A stretch of 64,000 nucleotides of DNA from Forficula auricularia (GCA_024734495.1 JALMQS010000061.1:10622605-10686604), one strand, 5' to 3'; positions 33,401-41,863 are shown, counted from the first letter of the stretch. Notes: generated by a model from the letters alone, not told the origin. Translations and numbers: made by a program.

Positions 33401-36120
33401 CCTAACCTGACCAAGTTGGATAAAAGGAGAAGGGTGGAAAAGGATAATGTAAAGGCCACATTTTTGACGATTATTTCAGAATGCAAATAATATATGCCAT
33501 ACTGTAATGTGATCAGCACACATCCAAAAAATGAAATTCTTACTTCGTCGAATCCAGTCGATTCTAGGGGTAAATGACCACTGAAGATATCAAAGAATAT
33601 TGCTCAAAGAGATTGAAGTTATTAAGGAATTTGTGTTGGTACTTGGAGAAACATTTTTTTAAAAATTATTGATAAAAAATATTTGTAGGTTTCACATTAA
33701 GATTATAAAAATGCGTTTTTGGAGTGTCTTAACTTCGATATATATTTCAGACTAACCCACTTCAGAGCAACAGAGTTACTTCGTTGCTCCTGAAGATGGG
33801 TTAGTCACCCGAACTATATATATCGAGATTAAAGATTCTCCAAAAATAAATTCCTTTTATTTTTTATATCTTAATGTGAAAAACCTACCAAGTATTTTTT
33901 ATCCAATAATTTTAAGATTGAAGTTACATTAAATTTTGAGATTTCACCATAGCCCCCACATGAAACTCGGATCCGGGGACCAAAATCTGAGCGGGCCCCT
34001 TATAATGGAATAAGTATATTTTTTATAAAATGGGTGTTGGTCACCCTGCTCATTTTTATTTTCACATTTATATTCCTATAGAATATAATGGGATAGTATT
34101 GCGATGGGCTAGTTCGGGTCCTGACTCTTTGAGAGCTTGTATCTGAGAGATGAAAAAAAGTTAATTTCATTTTGTAACTTCTAGGTGGAAGGAATCGTTG
34201 CCCTTAATAGTTGGAAACCAGATTTAGGACTTTAGGTTTTAGGATTTTAGATTGTGGTCCCCAGAAGCTAAAAAAGGGTCCATATCCATTGGTCAGTGCG
34301 TATCTACACCCCTGTGTTTCAGTAACCATAAGTCTCAGAGCTACGAAATTCGAAACTTAAGCTTGATATAGGCTGTCTTGACACTTGACACTTGATAAAT
34401 ACAGTAATTTTTAAAAAAATCGTTGGAGCCTTTTGAGAAAATAAAAAAAAAACGAAAAATCTTTCATGTAAATGTCCACTTCTGGTCTTCCGATTTCAAC
34501 CAAAAGCTTGATGTACTCTTTCTAGCCTATATCAAGGCTAAGTTTCGAATTTCGTATCTCTGAGACTTATGGTTGCGAAACGCAGGGGTAGGAGGTAAAT
34601 TCTTACGAACGTAAACATCAACTTCCGGTTTTTCTATTTTATCTAAAATCTTGTTATACTTCTTGTAGCCTCTAGATAGCTTAAGTTTCAAATTTCAAGG
34701 CTCTGCGACTTTCCGAAGACGAGATATGGACGATTAAAATATTTATTTTACGACACTCCTAATTTACAACCCTTCCTTTAATTCAATCGGATTAAAAATT
34801 TTACACAACTATTAACTCATGACACTTGATAAATATACTAATTTTTTAATAAAATCATTCGAGCCGTTTTTGATCAAATTAAAAAAAAACGAAATAAAGG
34901 AAGTGGATGTAAATAATTACTGTCGCGATCATTTCAAATAAATGAAAATGTGAAAATTGTGTGGTGAACACACCAGGTGATTTTCTAACATACCCACTTA
35001 AAATAACATGTCAAGTAGGGGCCAAGGACCCCTGCGGGTCCCGTGATACATGGGTGGACTTTGACCCCCTTTGCAGGGGCTATGGATTTCACCCGGCCAT
35101 TATAATTCCTGATCCAAGAGTTTAATAAATAAAGTTTGAAATAATTATACATTCACTTTGCCCTGCTAGGCTCTAAAGAACTATTGGCTATTTTGAAAAA
35201 AGTGGAGAATTTTAGTGAACAGACATGTTTCAAATCCTCAGATGAACCGGAAATGGTCTAGGGCAGAGGTCAGCAACCTGCGGCTCGCGAGCTGCATGTG
35301 CCTCTTTCGATGTCAAGATGCGGCTCTCCAGTTCCATGTGCAAATATAAATAATTATATTATTTTATTTTCAAAACTCATAAAAAAATAGGGAAACCATT
35401 CACAGATAGTGAGTACGTCAAAGATTGTTTCATACGTAGAGCTGAAGAACTGTTTCGTGATTTCAAAAACAAAACAGGAATCATGAGGAAAATAAAAGAT
35501 TTGCCATTATCTGCTAAAACAATACAAGATAGAACTGCTAAAATGTATTCAAATGTAACACATATGCAAGTGGAAGACATTCAACTGGCTTCTGCTTTAT
35601 CACTTGCTATGGACCAGCCAGATTTAACCAAACTTTCAAAATGCATTCAAGGCCAATGTTCCCATTGATGTAACTATCTATTATTCAATAATTATAGTTC
35701 TATTATTTGATTACTAATTTTACTATTCTAGCAGAGCTAGCTAAAATACTTTAATATGTTTTGTGCGAAACATTTGTATGATTTTATATGAATAATTATT
35801 ATTTCATATTTAAAGCTATTTATTTTAAATCAAAAAATCAAATTTATATACCTAATCCTAATCAAATACCATAATATTAAAACAAAAATGTTTGTAGTTC
35901 TTTAAAAACTGGGAAATTTCGTAAATTGTAACTTTTGGCTCTTCCGTCTCAAAAGGTTGCCGACCCCTGGTCTAGGGTAGCTGTATAATTAAACATTTTG
36001 CTAGATATATACCTAATATATAAAAATTATAATATTCTAAAACTTACTTTGCCGTTGGAGGCCTCTTGCTGCCACGCCATCTTCAATGTTTGCTGGTTTC
36101 ATTGTTTTTGATACTTTCAT
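18176..36120 (-). CDS. SV2-like major facilitator superfamily transporter, ten exons, 3' coding end unresolved
   Basis: A 12-helix membrane transporter of the organic-cation/SV2-like MFS group. Its substrate is unknown; insect relatives occur as expanded families. Minus-strand exons: 36120-36048, 31751-31704, 28711-28550, 26934-26772, 26705-26584, 23580-23339, 23212-23049, 21066-20883, 20809-20695 and 18466-18176. Every intron is GT-AG and phases match, giving 521 residues. Landmarks: DFETAIGLTGYGKYN before TM1; DTLRRRK in the TM2-3 loop (MFS motif A, usually D-x-x-GRR); CGPNAVMLAFLAE; SWRIFLAV; PFYESPKFL with the AL-x-x-F-x-RIYTIN segment; and a lumenal loop with three N-glycosylation sequons before GALSP, as in SV2 proteins. 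The last exon ends in phase 1 at GGAC|GTAAGT, so about 15-20 residues (end of TM12 and tail) are missing. The ATG at 36120 is supported by frame only. Confidence 0.93.
18868..19136 (+). mobile_element. Palindromic hammerhead element 2, inserted in a LINE with 12-bp TSD
   Basis: The 12-bp sequence ATCATACGCTGA flanks it at 18856-18867 and 19137-19148. After a left-only module ending near GATGAAACATGATG come inverted arms (AATAGAGTAAAGGGTGTG, GAGTTTACAAATTAA and complements) with a hammerhead-like motif at 19036 just right of the centre. 269 bp, non-coding. Removing it rejoins the host LINE. Confidence 0.82.
19036..19069 (+). ncRNA. Hammerhead-like motif in palindromic element 2
   Basis: CTGATGA, spacer T, GGA, loop, TCC, GAAA, then TATATTG. 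Helix II is 3 bp. The expected UC at the cleavage site reads UG, so cleavage is doubtful. The left arm carries a more decayed mirror copy. Confidence 0.45.
19137..19450 (-). pseudogene. LINE reverse-transcriptase C-terminal fragment split by element 2
   Basis: The minus strand reads KVRIYKTAVRPILTYATETR, KTREILEVCEMKSLRRIAD, KTRMDRLKNEDIREKC, a common LINE ORF2 end. Its continuation lies at about 18825-18867 beyond the inserted palindromic element. Non-functional. Confidence 0.82.
19896..19928 (+). ncRNA. Degenerate hammerhead-like motif
   Basis: Reads AGATGATGGTC, loop, CACACGAAACTATAGTC. The GAAAC-TATA-GTC module matches the best copy at 16245, but the first box and helix II are damaged. 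Confidence 0.4.
20695..20809 (-). CDS. SV2-like transporter exon 9 (residues 387-424)
   Basis: TATAAAG|GGTGCA to TTGA|GTAAGT. It encodes the helix IIMGLMGICGFLVAGYF and NKTGKKTIL, the second-half counterpart of motif A. Confidence 0.9.
20883..21066 (-). CDS. SV2-like transporter exon 8 (residues 325-386), lumenal loop
   Basis: ATGTTTAG|CCAAAA to GAGTT|GTAAGT. It encodes TLRLWMPQLF and then the large lumenal loop between TM7 and TM8, with N-glycosylation sequons NNT, NIS and NGT and two cysteines. Confidence 0.92.
21332..22486. mobile_element. hAT-type element, 8-bp TSD ACTTAAAC
   Basis: Starts CAGTGCTGTCCAACCCG and ends GGTTGGACACCCATG. ACTTAAAC lies at 21324-21331 and 22487-22494. The internal strings GCGGCCCAAC and TGTGGCCC belong to a widespread hAT group. 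A second partial copy of the left end (GGGCTGTCCAACCCGTGG) occurs near 21838. No transposase recognised. It is in the SV2-like intron between exons 8 and 7. Confidence 0.85.
22487..23048. other. SV2-like intron segment, no gene
   Basis: AT-rich, with a C-rich patch near 22650-22710. Positions 22896-22960 share CAGCTCAAGAGCC with 14970-14990, an unclassified dispersed repeat. Confidence 0.4.
23049..23212 (-). CDS. SV2-like transporter exon 7 (residues 271-324)
   Basis: TTTTTAG|GTAAAT to TTCAG|GTACAA. It encodes the central cytosolic loop and the start of TM7 (LKLTLLNFALQFGAMF). Confidence 0.92.
23339..23580 (-). CDS. SV2-like transporter exon 6 (residues 190-270)
   Basis: TTTTCAG|TTATTG to CCCT|GTGAGT. 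It encodes TM5-TM6 with RSWRIFLAVCSS, then PFYESPKFLMTSGRNEEAL and FKRIYTINIGKPNESYP. The P-E-S-P-x-F-L block (here YESPKFL) marks the family. Confidence 0.94.
24302..24874. repeat. Long-arm fold-back element in SV2-like intron
   Basis: Arms of about 270 bp are near-perfect inverted copies. AAAAAATCACACTCCATAAA opens it and the complement closes it. The loop is only about 25-30 bp near 24575-24600. It lacks coding content and sits 75 bp left of the Gypsy element. Confidence 0.9.
24950..25109 (-). repeat. Gypsy 3' LTR
   Basis: 160 bp beginning TGTTATG and ending AACA on the plus strand. It adjoins the polypurine tract at 25110-25120. Confidence 0.92.
25119..25735 (-). pseudogene. Gypsy integrase C-terminal remnant
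   Basis: The minus strand reads FLTTYRITPN, SPAEVLLGRPIRTRLD, then KFKIGDLVWVHMYNSQ and VRHANQLRRRYKN. This is the end of the integrase core and the GPY-type tail of Ty3/Gypsy integrases. The catalytic DDE region is deleted. Confidence 0.9.
25735..25825. repeat. Coding-frame minisatellite at the gag-integrase deletion junction
   Basis: Repeats of CTTTATATT and CTCTATATT (9-bp subunits grouped as about 27 bp). On the minus strand it reads as NIKNIENIKNIK and stays in frame. It occupies exactly the point where the pol interior is missing. Confidence 0.88.
26001..26160 (-). repeat. Gypsy 5' LTR
   Basis: 160-bp copy of the LTR at 24950-25109. It is followed on the minus strand by a primer-binding-like site and the gag start codon. 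Confidence 0.92.
26584..26705 (-). CDS. SV2-like transporter exon 5 (residues 149-189)
   Basis: TTTTCAG|AATCTG to CCAG|GTAAAT. It encodes ICGPNAVMLAFLAENHSAHV and RARVMMFIGIFYSLG, that is TM4 and the loop and start of TM5. Confidence 0.93.
26772..26934 (-). CDS. SV2-like transporter exon 4 (residues 95-148)
   Basis: TTCAAG|GAATGG to GTTAT|GTAAGT. It encodes TM2, the motif-A loop WSIFVDTLRRRK and TM3. The Gly of D-x-x-GRR is Arg. Confidence 0.93.
27157..28549. other. SV2-like intron, no gene recognised
   Basis: AT-rich with no clear ORF. Positions 28390-28500 carry, on the minus strand, TTTTGCCGAGAGTAGCAGAG, the left module of the palindromic hammerhead elements, here without a recognisable ribozyme. 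Confidence 0.5.
28550..28711 (-). CDS. SV2-like transporter exon 3 (residues 41-94), TM1
   Basis: TTTTAG|GTTATGG to TTGCG|GTAAAT. It encodes GYGKYNIALFFATMFG, then SVISFIIPSAGCDLNL and NQKGWINASIYCG leading into TM2. A LINE 3' poly(A) lies about 25 bp upstream of its acceptor. Confidence 0.93.
28736..29680 (-). pseudogene. Jockey-type LINE, 5'-truncated, 3' poly(A) beside SV2-like exon 3
   Basis: On the minus strand: ADDTTIL (RT catalytic box), WLTTWRINVNETKSAHVTF, then MLIYKTTIKPIWTYGIHLWG and IIQRFQNKALRAIADAPRG, the usual order of Jockey ORF2. It has frameshifts near 29340-29390, including a short duplication of ACCTAGACAGAAG. The 3' end is a poly(A) run (plus-strand T at 28737-28751). 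Confidence 0.9.
29961..30931. repeat. Large fold-back unit with hammerhead-like motifs in both arms
   Basis: Outer arms (ACTCTCAACAAA / TTTGTTGAGAGTG, AAAGGTGCACCTTT, ACGATCTTTCTACAACTTGA and complements) extend over about 450 bp each. The centre near 30430 has a further small palindrome with AAACGAATTTAT. A hammerhead-like motif lies in the right arm (30535-30570, plus) and its decayed mirror in the left (about 30318-30345, minus). Probably a head-to-head copy of a Penelope-related terminal repeat. Confidence 0.75.
30535..30570 (+). ncRNA. Hammerhead-like motif, partly decayed
   Basis: TTGATGA (first C changed to T), AAGGCC loop, ACGTTC, GAAAC-TATA-GTC. The GAAA to GTC part equals that of the best copy, but helix II is only partly paired. 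Confidence 0.4.
31014..31224 (+). mobile_element. Palindromic hammerhead element 3, 13-bp TSD
   Basis: The 13-bp sequence TATCATAGGTAAA flanks it at 31001-31013 and 31225-31237. A short left-only part (to about 31039) is followed by inverted arms (AAGTAATGGAGAGGGATTCA, CAATGGGTAGCCTCTGC and complements). The centre holds a hammerhead-like motif at 31119. 211 bp. Confidence 0.8.
31119..31160 (+). ncRNA. Hammerhead-like motif in palindromic element 3
   Basis: CTGATGA, spacer T, GGC(T-type stem)/GCC, GAAACG. The loop is long (about 14 nt). Core boxes are intact; the cleavage triplet is not obvious. Confidence 0.48.
31704..31751 (-). CDS. SV2-like transporter exon 2 (residues 25-40)
   Basis: A 48-bp micro-exon, ATTATAG|CT to ACAG|GTAAAA, phase 1 in and out. 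It encodes SRFSLADFETAIGLT, the conserved pre-TM1 segment. Its frame agrees on both sides. Confidence 0.88.
32205..32235 (-). ncRNA. Hammerhead-like motif in Penelope-like element
   Basis: Minus strand: CTGAAGA, spacer T, GGG, loop, CCC, GAAA, then an alternating TA run. Core is intact; helix III would be the TATA run, so folding is uncertain. Confidence 0.5.
32330..32911 (+). pseudogene. GIY-YIG endonuclease domain of a Penelope-like retroelement
   Basis: About 190 residues uninterrupted to the stop at 32911. A linker with KRIPFISKHITYPI is followed by GVYKLNCNGCDAIYIGQTG (the GIY and YIG positions read GVY and YIG), RSFKKRHKEH with the conserved Arg, and LESMEIKYAL with the conserved Glu. 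This endonuclease lies C-terminal to RT in Penelope-like elements. No RT precedes it, so it is an isolated domain fragment even though the catalytic residues look intact. Confidence 0.88.
33790..33824 (+). ncRNA. Hammerhead-like motif, plus strand of an inverted pair
   Basis: CTGAAGA, spacer T, GGGT, loop, ACCC, GAAC (GAAA with last A changed), TATATATATC. A minus-strand partner with CTGAAG and GAAA lies at 33738-33765, so the two face each other. Confidence 0.42.
33931..35263. other. SV2-like intron 1 sequence with a small inverted repeat
   Basis: Positions 34306-34385 and 34525-34605 are inverted copies (strings CATAAGTCTCAGAG and CTCTGAGACTTATG). Otherwise AT-rich with nothing coding recognised. 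Confidence 0.5.
35264..35969 (+). mobile_element. hAT element with transposase remnant, perfect 8-bp TSD GTCTAGGG
   Basis: Ends CAGAGGTCAGCAACC and GGTTGCCGACCCCTG. GTCTAGGG at 35256-35263 and 35970-35977. The plus strand at 35385-35665 reads GKPFTDSEYVKDCFIRRAEE, LFRDFKNKTGIMRKI, LPLSAKTIQDRTAKM, the N-terminal region of EPM2AIP1/SCAND3-type hAT transposases. The catalytic region is missing. It lies in SV2-like intron 1, 79 bp from exon 1. Confidence 0.9.
36048..36120 (-). CDS. SV2-like transporter exon 1 (residues 1-24)
   Basis: Opens at ATG, encodes a short polar N-terminus (MKVSKTMKPANIEDGVAARG) and ends in phase 1 at CAAA|GTAAGT. A second in-frame Met is residue 7. Cytosolic by topology. 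Confidence 0.8.
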
Positions 36121-37756
36121 ATTTCACTAGATAATTTTTTTCCTGAACAATTGTCCTGATTGGAATCTAATCCTCCATGCATTATATTTATTACTATCTC
36201 AAGTTGGAAAATAACTTTAAACAAGCTCTGAGCTGTTTTTGTTCTCAATCTACTTTTATATGTACTAATAGATTAGTTTTAAGCAAATAAAAGAGACTAA
36301 TTTATAATTGTGCATGATTAATTAAATCACATGAAATGACGACATTTTTAATTCATTTTGAACATCTGATTAATTAATAGTCATCATTCTTGATTCTTAG
36401 ATAAAAAAAAGAAAGAAAAAAATGAAAAAGAAGTAATTGAGAAACATTTTTGGCGACAGTATAACATTGTTTTTATTCTGTAGGTCGCTTAACTTTAAAA
36501 CAAAACACCTAAGCTAAAAGGGGTCAGAAAATAGATATAGTATAATAAGACATATATTTTTATAATAAATAAAAAAATCTTTATTCCTCGACCTGCTTAG
36601 AGGCACAAGTCCTCGGTGGCTAGGTCCTCCAAACATCAATACAATCTAGCTACAATACATTAACAAACATCAATAAACAAGTAAAAAAAAAAAAAAAGAA
36701 AAGAAAAAAATAGAAATGTATGCTCATTAACAAATAACATGAACATAGATTTCCATCAAAAGACAAAAAGTAATTTAAAAATTCCGCGCAAAAACCCGAT
36801 ACCAGGAGCAAGCGACGCATTAGCCATCCCAGCATTTGCCATAAGTTGTTAAGGAAACCTGGTCAAAACCTTAACAAGGATGGTATGACTTCTCTCCACC
36901 TCAGCTAATCTCTGCTTGTGAGAACTAAATAAATTTTTTTACAATTCTAGGACTTTAGGACTTGGCAAAATTTATAATTGATTTAATCATAGGAGACATA
37001 AGACTATAATCCCAAGTAGTAATAAAGAGACAGACTTCCACAAATCAATGCCAGATCCTACAAATGAATGCAAACCTACATATTAATATCTGAATTAACT
37101 AACTTGTAGGAACCAGACTGTATTTAAATTAATACCATTCTTCCCTATATCCTTATAATCTATATAACCATCTGAATCATCCACATAACAAAAATACCAC
37201 CACTGGTTTCAACACCTATACTTCTAGTCCCAACCCTGGATTGACTATCCCTTTTAACCATATTATCTAAAAAAAAAGAAAAAGGGAAAAATCCTCCGAA
37301 ACGTCGGTTTGAAAGGAAAGGAGGAAGGATTCCAATAAATTACACCTTATTTTATATGTGTTAATTTTTTCTTTCCTCACTACCTCTGGGCTGCCTTCCG
37401 TTACTTTCAATTAAAAAGAAAAATATTTTAAAAATAAACAAAATATTTACCTTATTAACGCAGAGATTTCCTTATTCCAGCCTAATTTCAAAACCAACCC
37501 TTGCTTTTCCTATCTCTAAATGGAAAGAAGAGTTAACAAACCCCCTTCCCCAAAAGAGACAAAAAAAAGAACTAATAAAAACCTAAAAAAAAGCTTGAAA
37601 TTCGCAAGACAGCTTTTTGTTTACCCACCAGACTTCAAAGAGATAGCTCAATCAATCGAAAATTCGTTTATCCTAATGACTTCTAAAGACTAAAATATAC
37701 ATCAAATCCTAATTTTTTTGGAGTTTTACAACTTGTGATTATTCAAAACTCAATTT
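36121..37756. other. Region upstream of the SV2-like gene
   Basis: The promoter should lie here or further right, but no clear core-promoter element was recognised. Positions 36560-36850 look like a repeat tail (CTTAGAGGCACAAGTCC). Nothing coding is supported. Confidence 0.4.
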
Positions 37757-37765
37757 TAAAGTAAG

Positions 37766-38047
37766 GTGACCAAACGTCCCGCTTTTGGCAGGATTTTTAA
37801 CAATTTGTCCCTCGGCGTTTTAAGAAAGTCCCGATTTTTTGAAAGAATGCTAAAAAATGATATTTTTAATAAAGTATCATTATTAAAAAAATATATTGAT
37901 AAGGAAAAGGTTAAATCTTGGGCTTCAGCAGCAATCACAATAGAGAACAAATGGTTAGAAACATTTCATCATTTGGAAAAAAAACATGTTCCTTACAATT
38001 ATACATTAAAAATTATGGAGATCGGACAAAAAAGTATCCTGGAATAA
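37766..38047 (+). pseudogene. hAT transposase fragment
   Basis: The frame from CCCGCTTTTGG reads SLLKKYIDKEKVKSWASAAI, then NKWLETFHHLEKKHVPYNYT and LKIMEIGQ, close to the C-terminal part of a hAT transposase group. The upstream GGTGACCAAACGTCCC resembles that group's terminus. The domain is cut off before the dimerisation region. Confidence 0.6.
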
Positions 38048-38216
38048 TTATGGAATGGGAAGCCGTCAGGAAATAGACCATTGGGACGATTTCGACTACG
38101 ATGGAGGGATCAGGTCTCCCAGGACCTTGATGTAATGGGAAATTATGACGTGGATGGCGCTACTCATGATCGAATCGTGTGGATAAAGATAATCCATGAG
38201 GCCAAGACCCAAGAGT
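38048..38216 (+). pseudogene. LINE ORF2 C-terminal tail
   Basis: Reads LWNGKPSGNRPLGRFRLRWR then DQVSQDLDVMG, ending in DRIVWIKIIHEAKTQE, the typical end of insect LINE ORF2 (usual form P-x-GRRxxGRPRxRWxD). Short relic. Confidence 0.75.
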
Positions 38217-38233
38217 AAGTAAGTAAAAAATTA

Positions 38234-39001
38234 CTCCCTCCGTCCGAAAATATGGTATACATATTAATATTTTTTTTGTCCGCAAATATGTTATACATTT
38301 GCTGAAAAATCAAATAAAACTAAAAAAACTATTAAATTCATTTTATTATCACAATATAATGAAAATACAAATAATTTTAGTATAATCCAAATTTAATTAA
38401 AGTGAGATTGAGCCTTGTTGAAAGCTTCTTCAGAACATATATACTTTTCAGCTAATCGACCCTCACGATGAAGTTTATCTTATTTACCTATAATTTTATA
38501 GGGATTTCCCCCTCCGCTCAGCATAATTGATTCCATACGCGTTTGTAATGTTATAAAGACTTTATCAAGGGTATTTCCCTCTAGTTTATTAAATGTATCT
38601 TGAACACATTCACTGAATTCATTAATAGCACAATGTTCTAATTTTTCTTTGTTCTTCAAATACTGTAATAGCATAATAGCTAATACAAGACACCATGAGG
38701 TTGTTCATTCATCAATTGCTTCGATTTGGCATCTCTTCTTTGTAAATTCACGTTATTTGAGTTAAAATTTTCCATTTTGAAATTACAAGTAACTATTTTA
38801 TTTTTCTTAAAAAAACTAATTTTTTGTCTTCAAATTCTAACTTAACTCAAAAGCAACGCTTGGCCAATATGTTAGGATATTTAGTTATCAATGGGAACAT
38901 TAACAATATAATGAGTATTGCCAGTTGTGGTCCAAGCTCTAGATGTCTAGATAATCTAAGATTTTCTTTCAAATGTATACCATATTTTCGGACAGAGGGA
39001 G
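38234..39001 (-). mobile_element. Mariner-like element with Stowaway-type CTCCCTCCGTCC ends, decayed transposase
   Basis: Terminal inverted repeats CTCCCTCCGTCCGAAAATAT and complement, with TA on both sides. The minus strand reads NSNNVNLQRRDAKSKQ then, near 38674-38480, NEFSECVQDTFNKLEG, VFITLQTRMESIMLSGGGNP-YKI, matching the C-terminus of plant-type mariner transposases. The plus strand near 38830-38860 reads SNLTQKQRLANML, similar to their N-terminus. Internally deleted and rearranged. Confidence 0.82.
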
Positions 39002-39240
39002 TATGAAATAAGCGCGGTGTCCTCCCCAGGAATAGGCATTTTTTTCTACCGTAAATAAATCTGATAAATCACAATTGAGTGTTGAAATTTCAAAGCCATA
39101 TTATGGGTGAAATATAATTTAACAAGTTTTTGCGATAAATTTCTTATCCTTTTAAACTACGATACCAATCTACTAAAAAAAATTCACTCTAATGAGAAAT
39201 ATGCAAAAGAATAAATAGTTTTCAAATTTTATATTATATC

Positions 39241-39610
39241 AGTGGCGTACGGTCCATGGACGCTGTGGATGCGTATCCCTAAAATTTCAAACATTTAAAG
39301 TATTTTCATAAATTCAGGAGGATCTTTAAATTTTCAAATAATTATCCATTATTTCATATATTTCTATTAAAAACATTTTTTTGTTTTGAAAAGTATATTG
39401 GTTCTCAAAATGAAATAAAATTGTTGCATAGTTTCAAGGGGCAATTAAAATGAATGATTTTCCCGAAAAGGGTGGTTATGGTTTGAAGTACCTACCTGGA
39501 ATATCTTACACTTCAAGCATGTCAGAGACAAGTCCAGACGAGTTCTAATCGAATAAAAATTGTTCTCGCTAAGAATAAACTATTAAAATAGTAATAATAC
39601 AAAAAAGGAA
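39241..39610. mobile_element. DNA-transposon terminal segment, CAGTGGCGTACGGTCC
   Basis: The sequence from AGTGGCGTACGGTCCATGG to about 39610 is repeated in inverse orientation at about 46960-47306. The second copy ends GGACCGCACGCCACTG. Likely hAT-like, but only one end is seen here. Confidence 0.6.
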
Positions 39611-40104
39611 TAAATAAATATGAATCGAGAATTTTTGGACTAATCCATTTTTAAGAACTCTCAATATATAAGATTATGTTAAGATTTCACCTAAAAGCCA
39701 AGTTTTAAGAAAATAATCTCATAAAACTTTATTAGGGAACTTTTTATTTTTAATATTCCATTATATTTATTCATACGTATTTATGTAAATCTAATCAAAT
39801 ATCTTTCTTTACCGAAGGTTGTTCGATAAACAGGTGGAAAATTCTCTTATTTACTGTTTCCAAATCTGTTTCAGTCATGTATTATAAATGGAAAGAGGTA
39901 CGATCGGTTGCCTAATTCTAAGGAGTATATTGATTTATTAATTTTTTTTTTTAATTGAATTTAAGTGATCCTTTGTGAATTACATTAGTATTGTCTGTTT
40001 AAACAATTGAAAATCTTCAGGTAATATTTTTATATCTATTAATAAAATCTCAGAATAAATCAAATTTCGATAATTCGAAGAAAACTGAGAATTTTTTTTT
40101 TTTT

Positions 40105-40560
40105 AATGCAATCGAATGCAAGAAGGAGTGCACCAGTAAAGATGCAGCCCCTTTGGATCTCGAAAGACCCTTGCATTACCGAAGAGAAGGGAAAGTTGAT
40201 TAAGTGAGAGGGTGTAGACGTAGGTGTTTATGCACTCGGGTTTTGAAGTTTTGAAGATTTTAAGTGCTTGGAAAGATGGAGGCTCGAAGAGAGTTCAAGT
40301 TCCTTGAAGTCATGGGGATATACGTATTGGCGAATGAAGTGGTCGGCACTTTTCTAATTTGACCGCGAAAGAATGTTGGGAGTCGGCAAAACGCGTGCTA
40401 CGTGCAAAGCATGCTTTGGGGGGAATTATTGATTTTATCTCATCAGAGCACCTGCCGTGATAGTATCTATAGAAAAGGGAAAGGGCAGAGACATTTCTTC
40501 GATGAGCTAGCGAGTGAGGGTAGAATCGTCAATTAGACTGACGGCTCGTTTCGGAATTCT
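40105..40560 (-). pseudogene. Second copy of the R1/Jockey-like LINE 3' end
   Basis: Reverse complement of 1506-2000: it shares the TTGCATTACCGAAGAGAA, GATTTTATCTCATCAGAGC and GACGGCTCGTTTC strings and ends with a T-run (poly(A) on the minus strand) at 40093-40104. Frameshifted. Confidence 0.88.
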
Positions 40561-41068
40561 GTGCTACAAATAAATTCGTATTAAAATCATGAATTAGATC
40601 AAAAATTATTATCTACATCAGGACAGGGCAACCTATTTTCTTAGATAAGAGCCAAATTATATAGTAAAATTTTGAAACGGGCCGCATATATCCAATATTG
40701 TAAACTTCGTAAAATTCCTCTATTTATCAAAGCAAAATAAAACACAAAAATATTCATGATCTTCGACCCTTAAGTTAAAAAAATAATTTCTAATGTATTT
40801 AGTATTTCAATTATGAAATAGAATGATAAATATATATTTAGATTATTATTCGATTGTCCAGTGCATCAAGGAATATAGGGGGCCGTATGCAGCCCACTAG
40901 CTGCTGGTTTTCTTCTCCTCTCTTCGTAATTCAGTATTTTAATTTATATATAAATGTTGTTTAAAAGAAAAGTTTGAACCAGTTTGGACTACACTTACCC
41001 ATGTCAATGATTATGATGAAAGTAGAGAAAAAATAAAAGAGATAAATTTTTCAATAAAATATATATAA

Positions 41069-41099
41069 TTTATATTTCGGGTTGTAAACCCATCTTCAG
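41069..41099 (-). ncRNA. Hammerhead-like motif
   Basis: Minus strand: CTGAAGA, spacer T, GGGTT, loop AC, AACCC, GAAA, then a TA-rich run. Helix II is 5 bp. Flanking sequence at 41105-41160 matches, inverted, the Penelope-like segment at 32110-32165. Confidence 0.5.
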
Positions 41100-41415
41100 G
41101 AAAATTCAGAAGTTTAACAAGTGACCTAGAAATCTTAACACATAGTAAATGAATATTTCATATAATATTTATTTATTTTTATCTTATTTAAGAAATTAAT
41201 ATACTAAAGATAATCAATTGACTAAAATAAATATGATTATTACTGATTGTCGCCTATGGCCTCTCAATGAGAAACCTACGATTATTATTTGAGTTATGAC
41301 ACTTACTCAGCACAAGTGCTGGTAAAATTTCACCTACCCCTGTTGTTCTTATGGGGTTAGGCTCAGACGCTGAGGAAAGGGAATTCACCCTGGCCCTCAG
41401 TTACTCTTCTTTTGT

Positions 41416-41850
41416 TCATTTAATCGTTAGGAATCTTCTTACTATATAGCAGGTCTGTAAAACGACAGCCTTTTGCACGAGAGGTGTTATTTCGTCTGAT
41501 ATCCCTAGCGATCTGATGTTCTTTTTTAAGTTGTTGCTGGACACACCCTCCACAGACATCACAATTGGAATAATTTTTACCTCGTTGAGCTTCCACAGTC
41601 GCTTCAGCTCGAACGCAAGGTTTTGGTATTTAGAGATCTTTTCCCGCTCTGTCTTTGCCAGGTTATGCGTTAATGGGACCGCAATGTCAATGATAATAGC
41701 CCTTTTCTCACGATTGTTTATTAATATGATATCGGGTCTATTATGATCAATTGTTCTATCCGTCAACACTGGTCGGTCCCAATAGAGAATTAGGCCATTG
41801 TTTTCTAAGACAGATGGAGGGGCGTACTTGTAATAGGGCTCTGGGTCTTG
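41416..41850 (-). pseudogene. Non-LTR retrotransposon ORF C-terminal fragment
   Basis: The minus strand reads VLENNGLILYWDRPVLTDRT, then HNRPDIILINNREKRAIIID, AVPLTHNLAKTEREKISKYQ and VQKAVVLQTCYIVRRFL. This endonuclease-like end is common to a widespread non-LTR group (R2/CRE-like type suspected). It is uninterrupted for about 117 residues; no RT upstream. Confidence 0.75.
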
Positions 41851-41863
41851 GATAAGTTCACTT

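Larger units (their letters stand above)
31827..33930 (+). mobile_element. Penelope-like element remnant with direct terminal repeats
   Basis: A block of about 290 bp (from TCTTTTCTGCTTAATGG to CCAGTCGATTCTAGGGG) occurs three times in direct orientation: about 31839-32112, 32924-33188 and 33345-33558. A further segment from CACTGAAGATATC to TTCACATTAAGAT follows the second and third copies. A GIY-YIG endonuclease frame lies between copies 1 and 2. Hammerhead-like motifs are at 32205-32235 (minus), 33738-33765 (minus) and 33790-33824 (plus). The right end is an inverted copy of the 33280-33345 segment. RT is absent. Confidence 0.75.

Noticed and set aside
37285..37320. CCTCCGAAACGTCGG resembling a ribozyme core
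   Set aside because: No CTGATGA box at a proper distance upstream.
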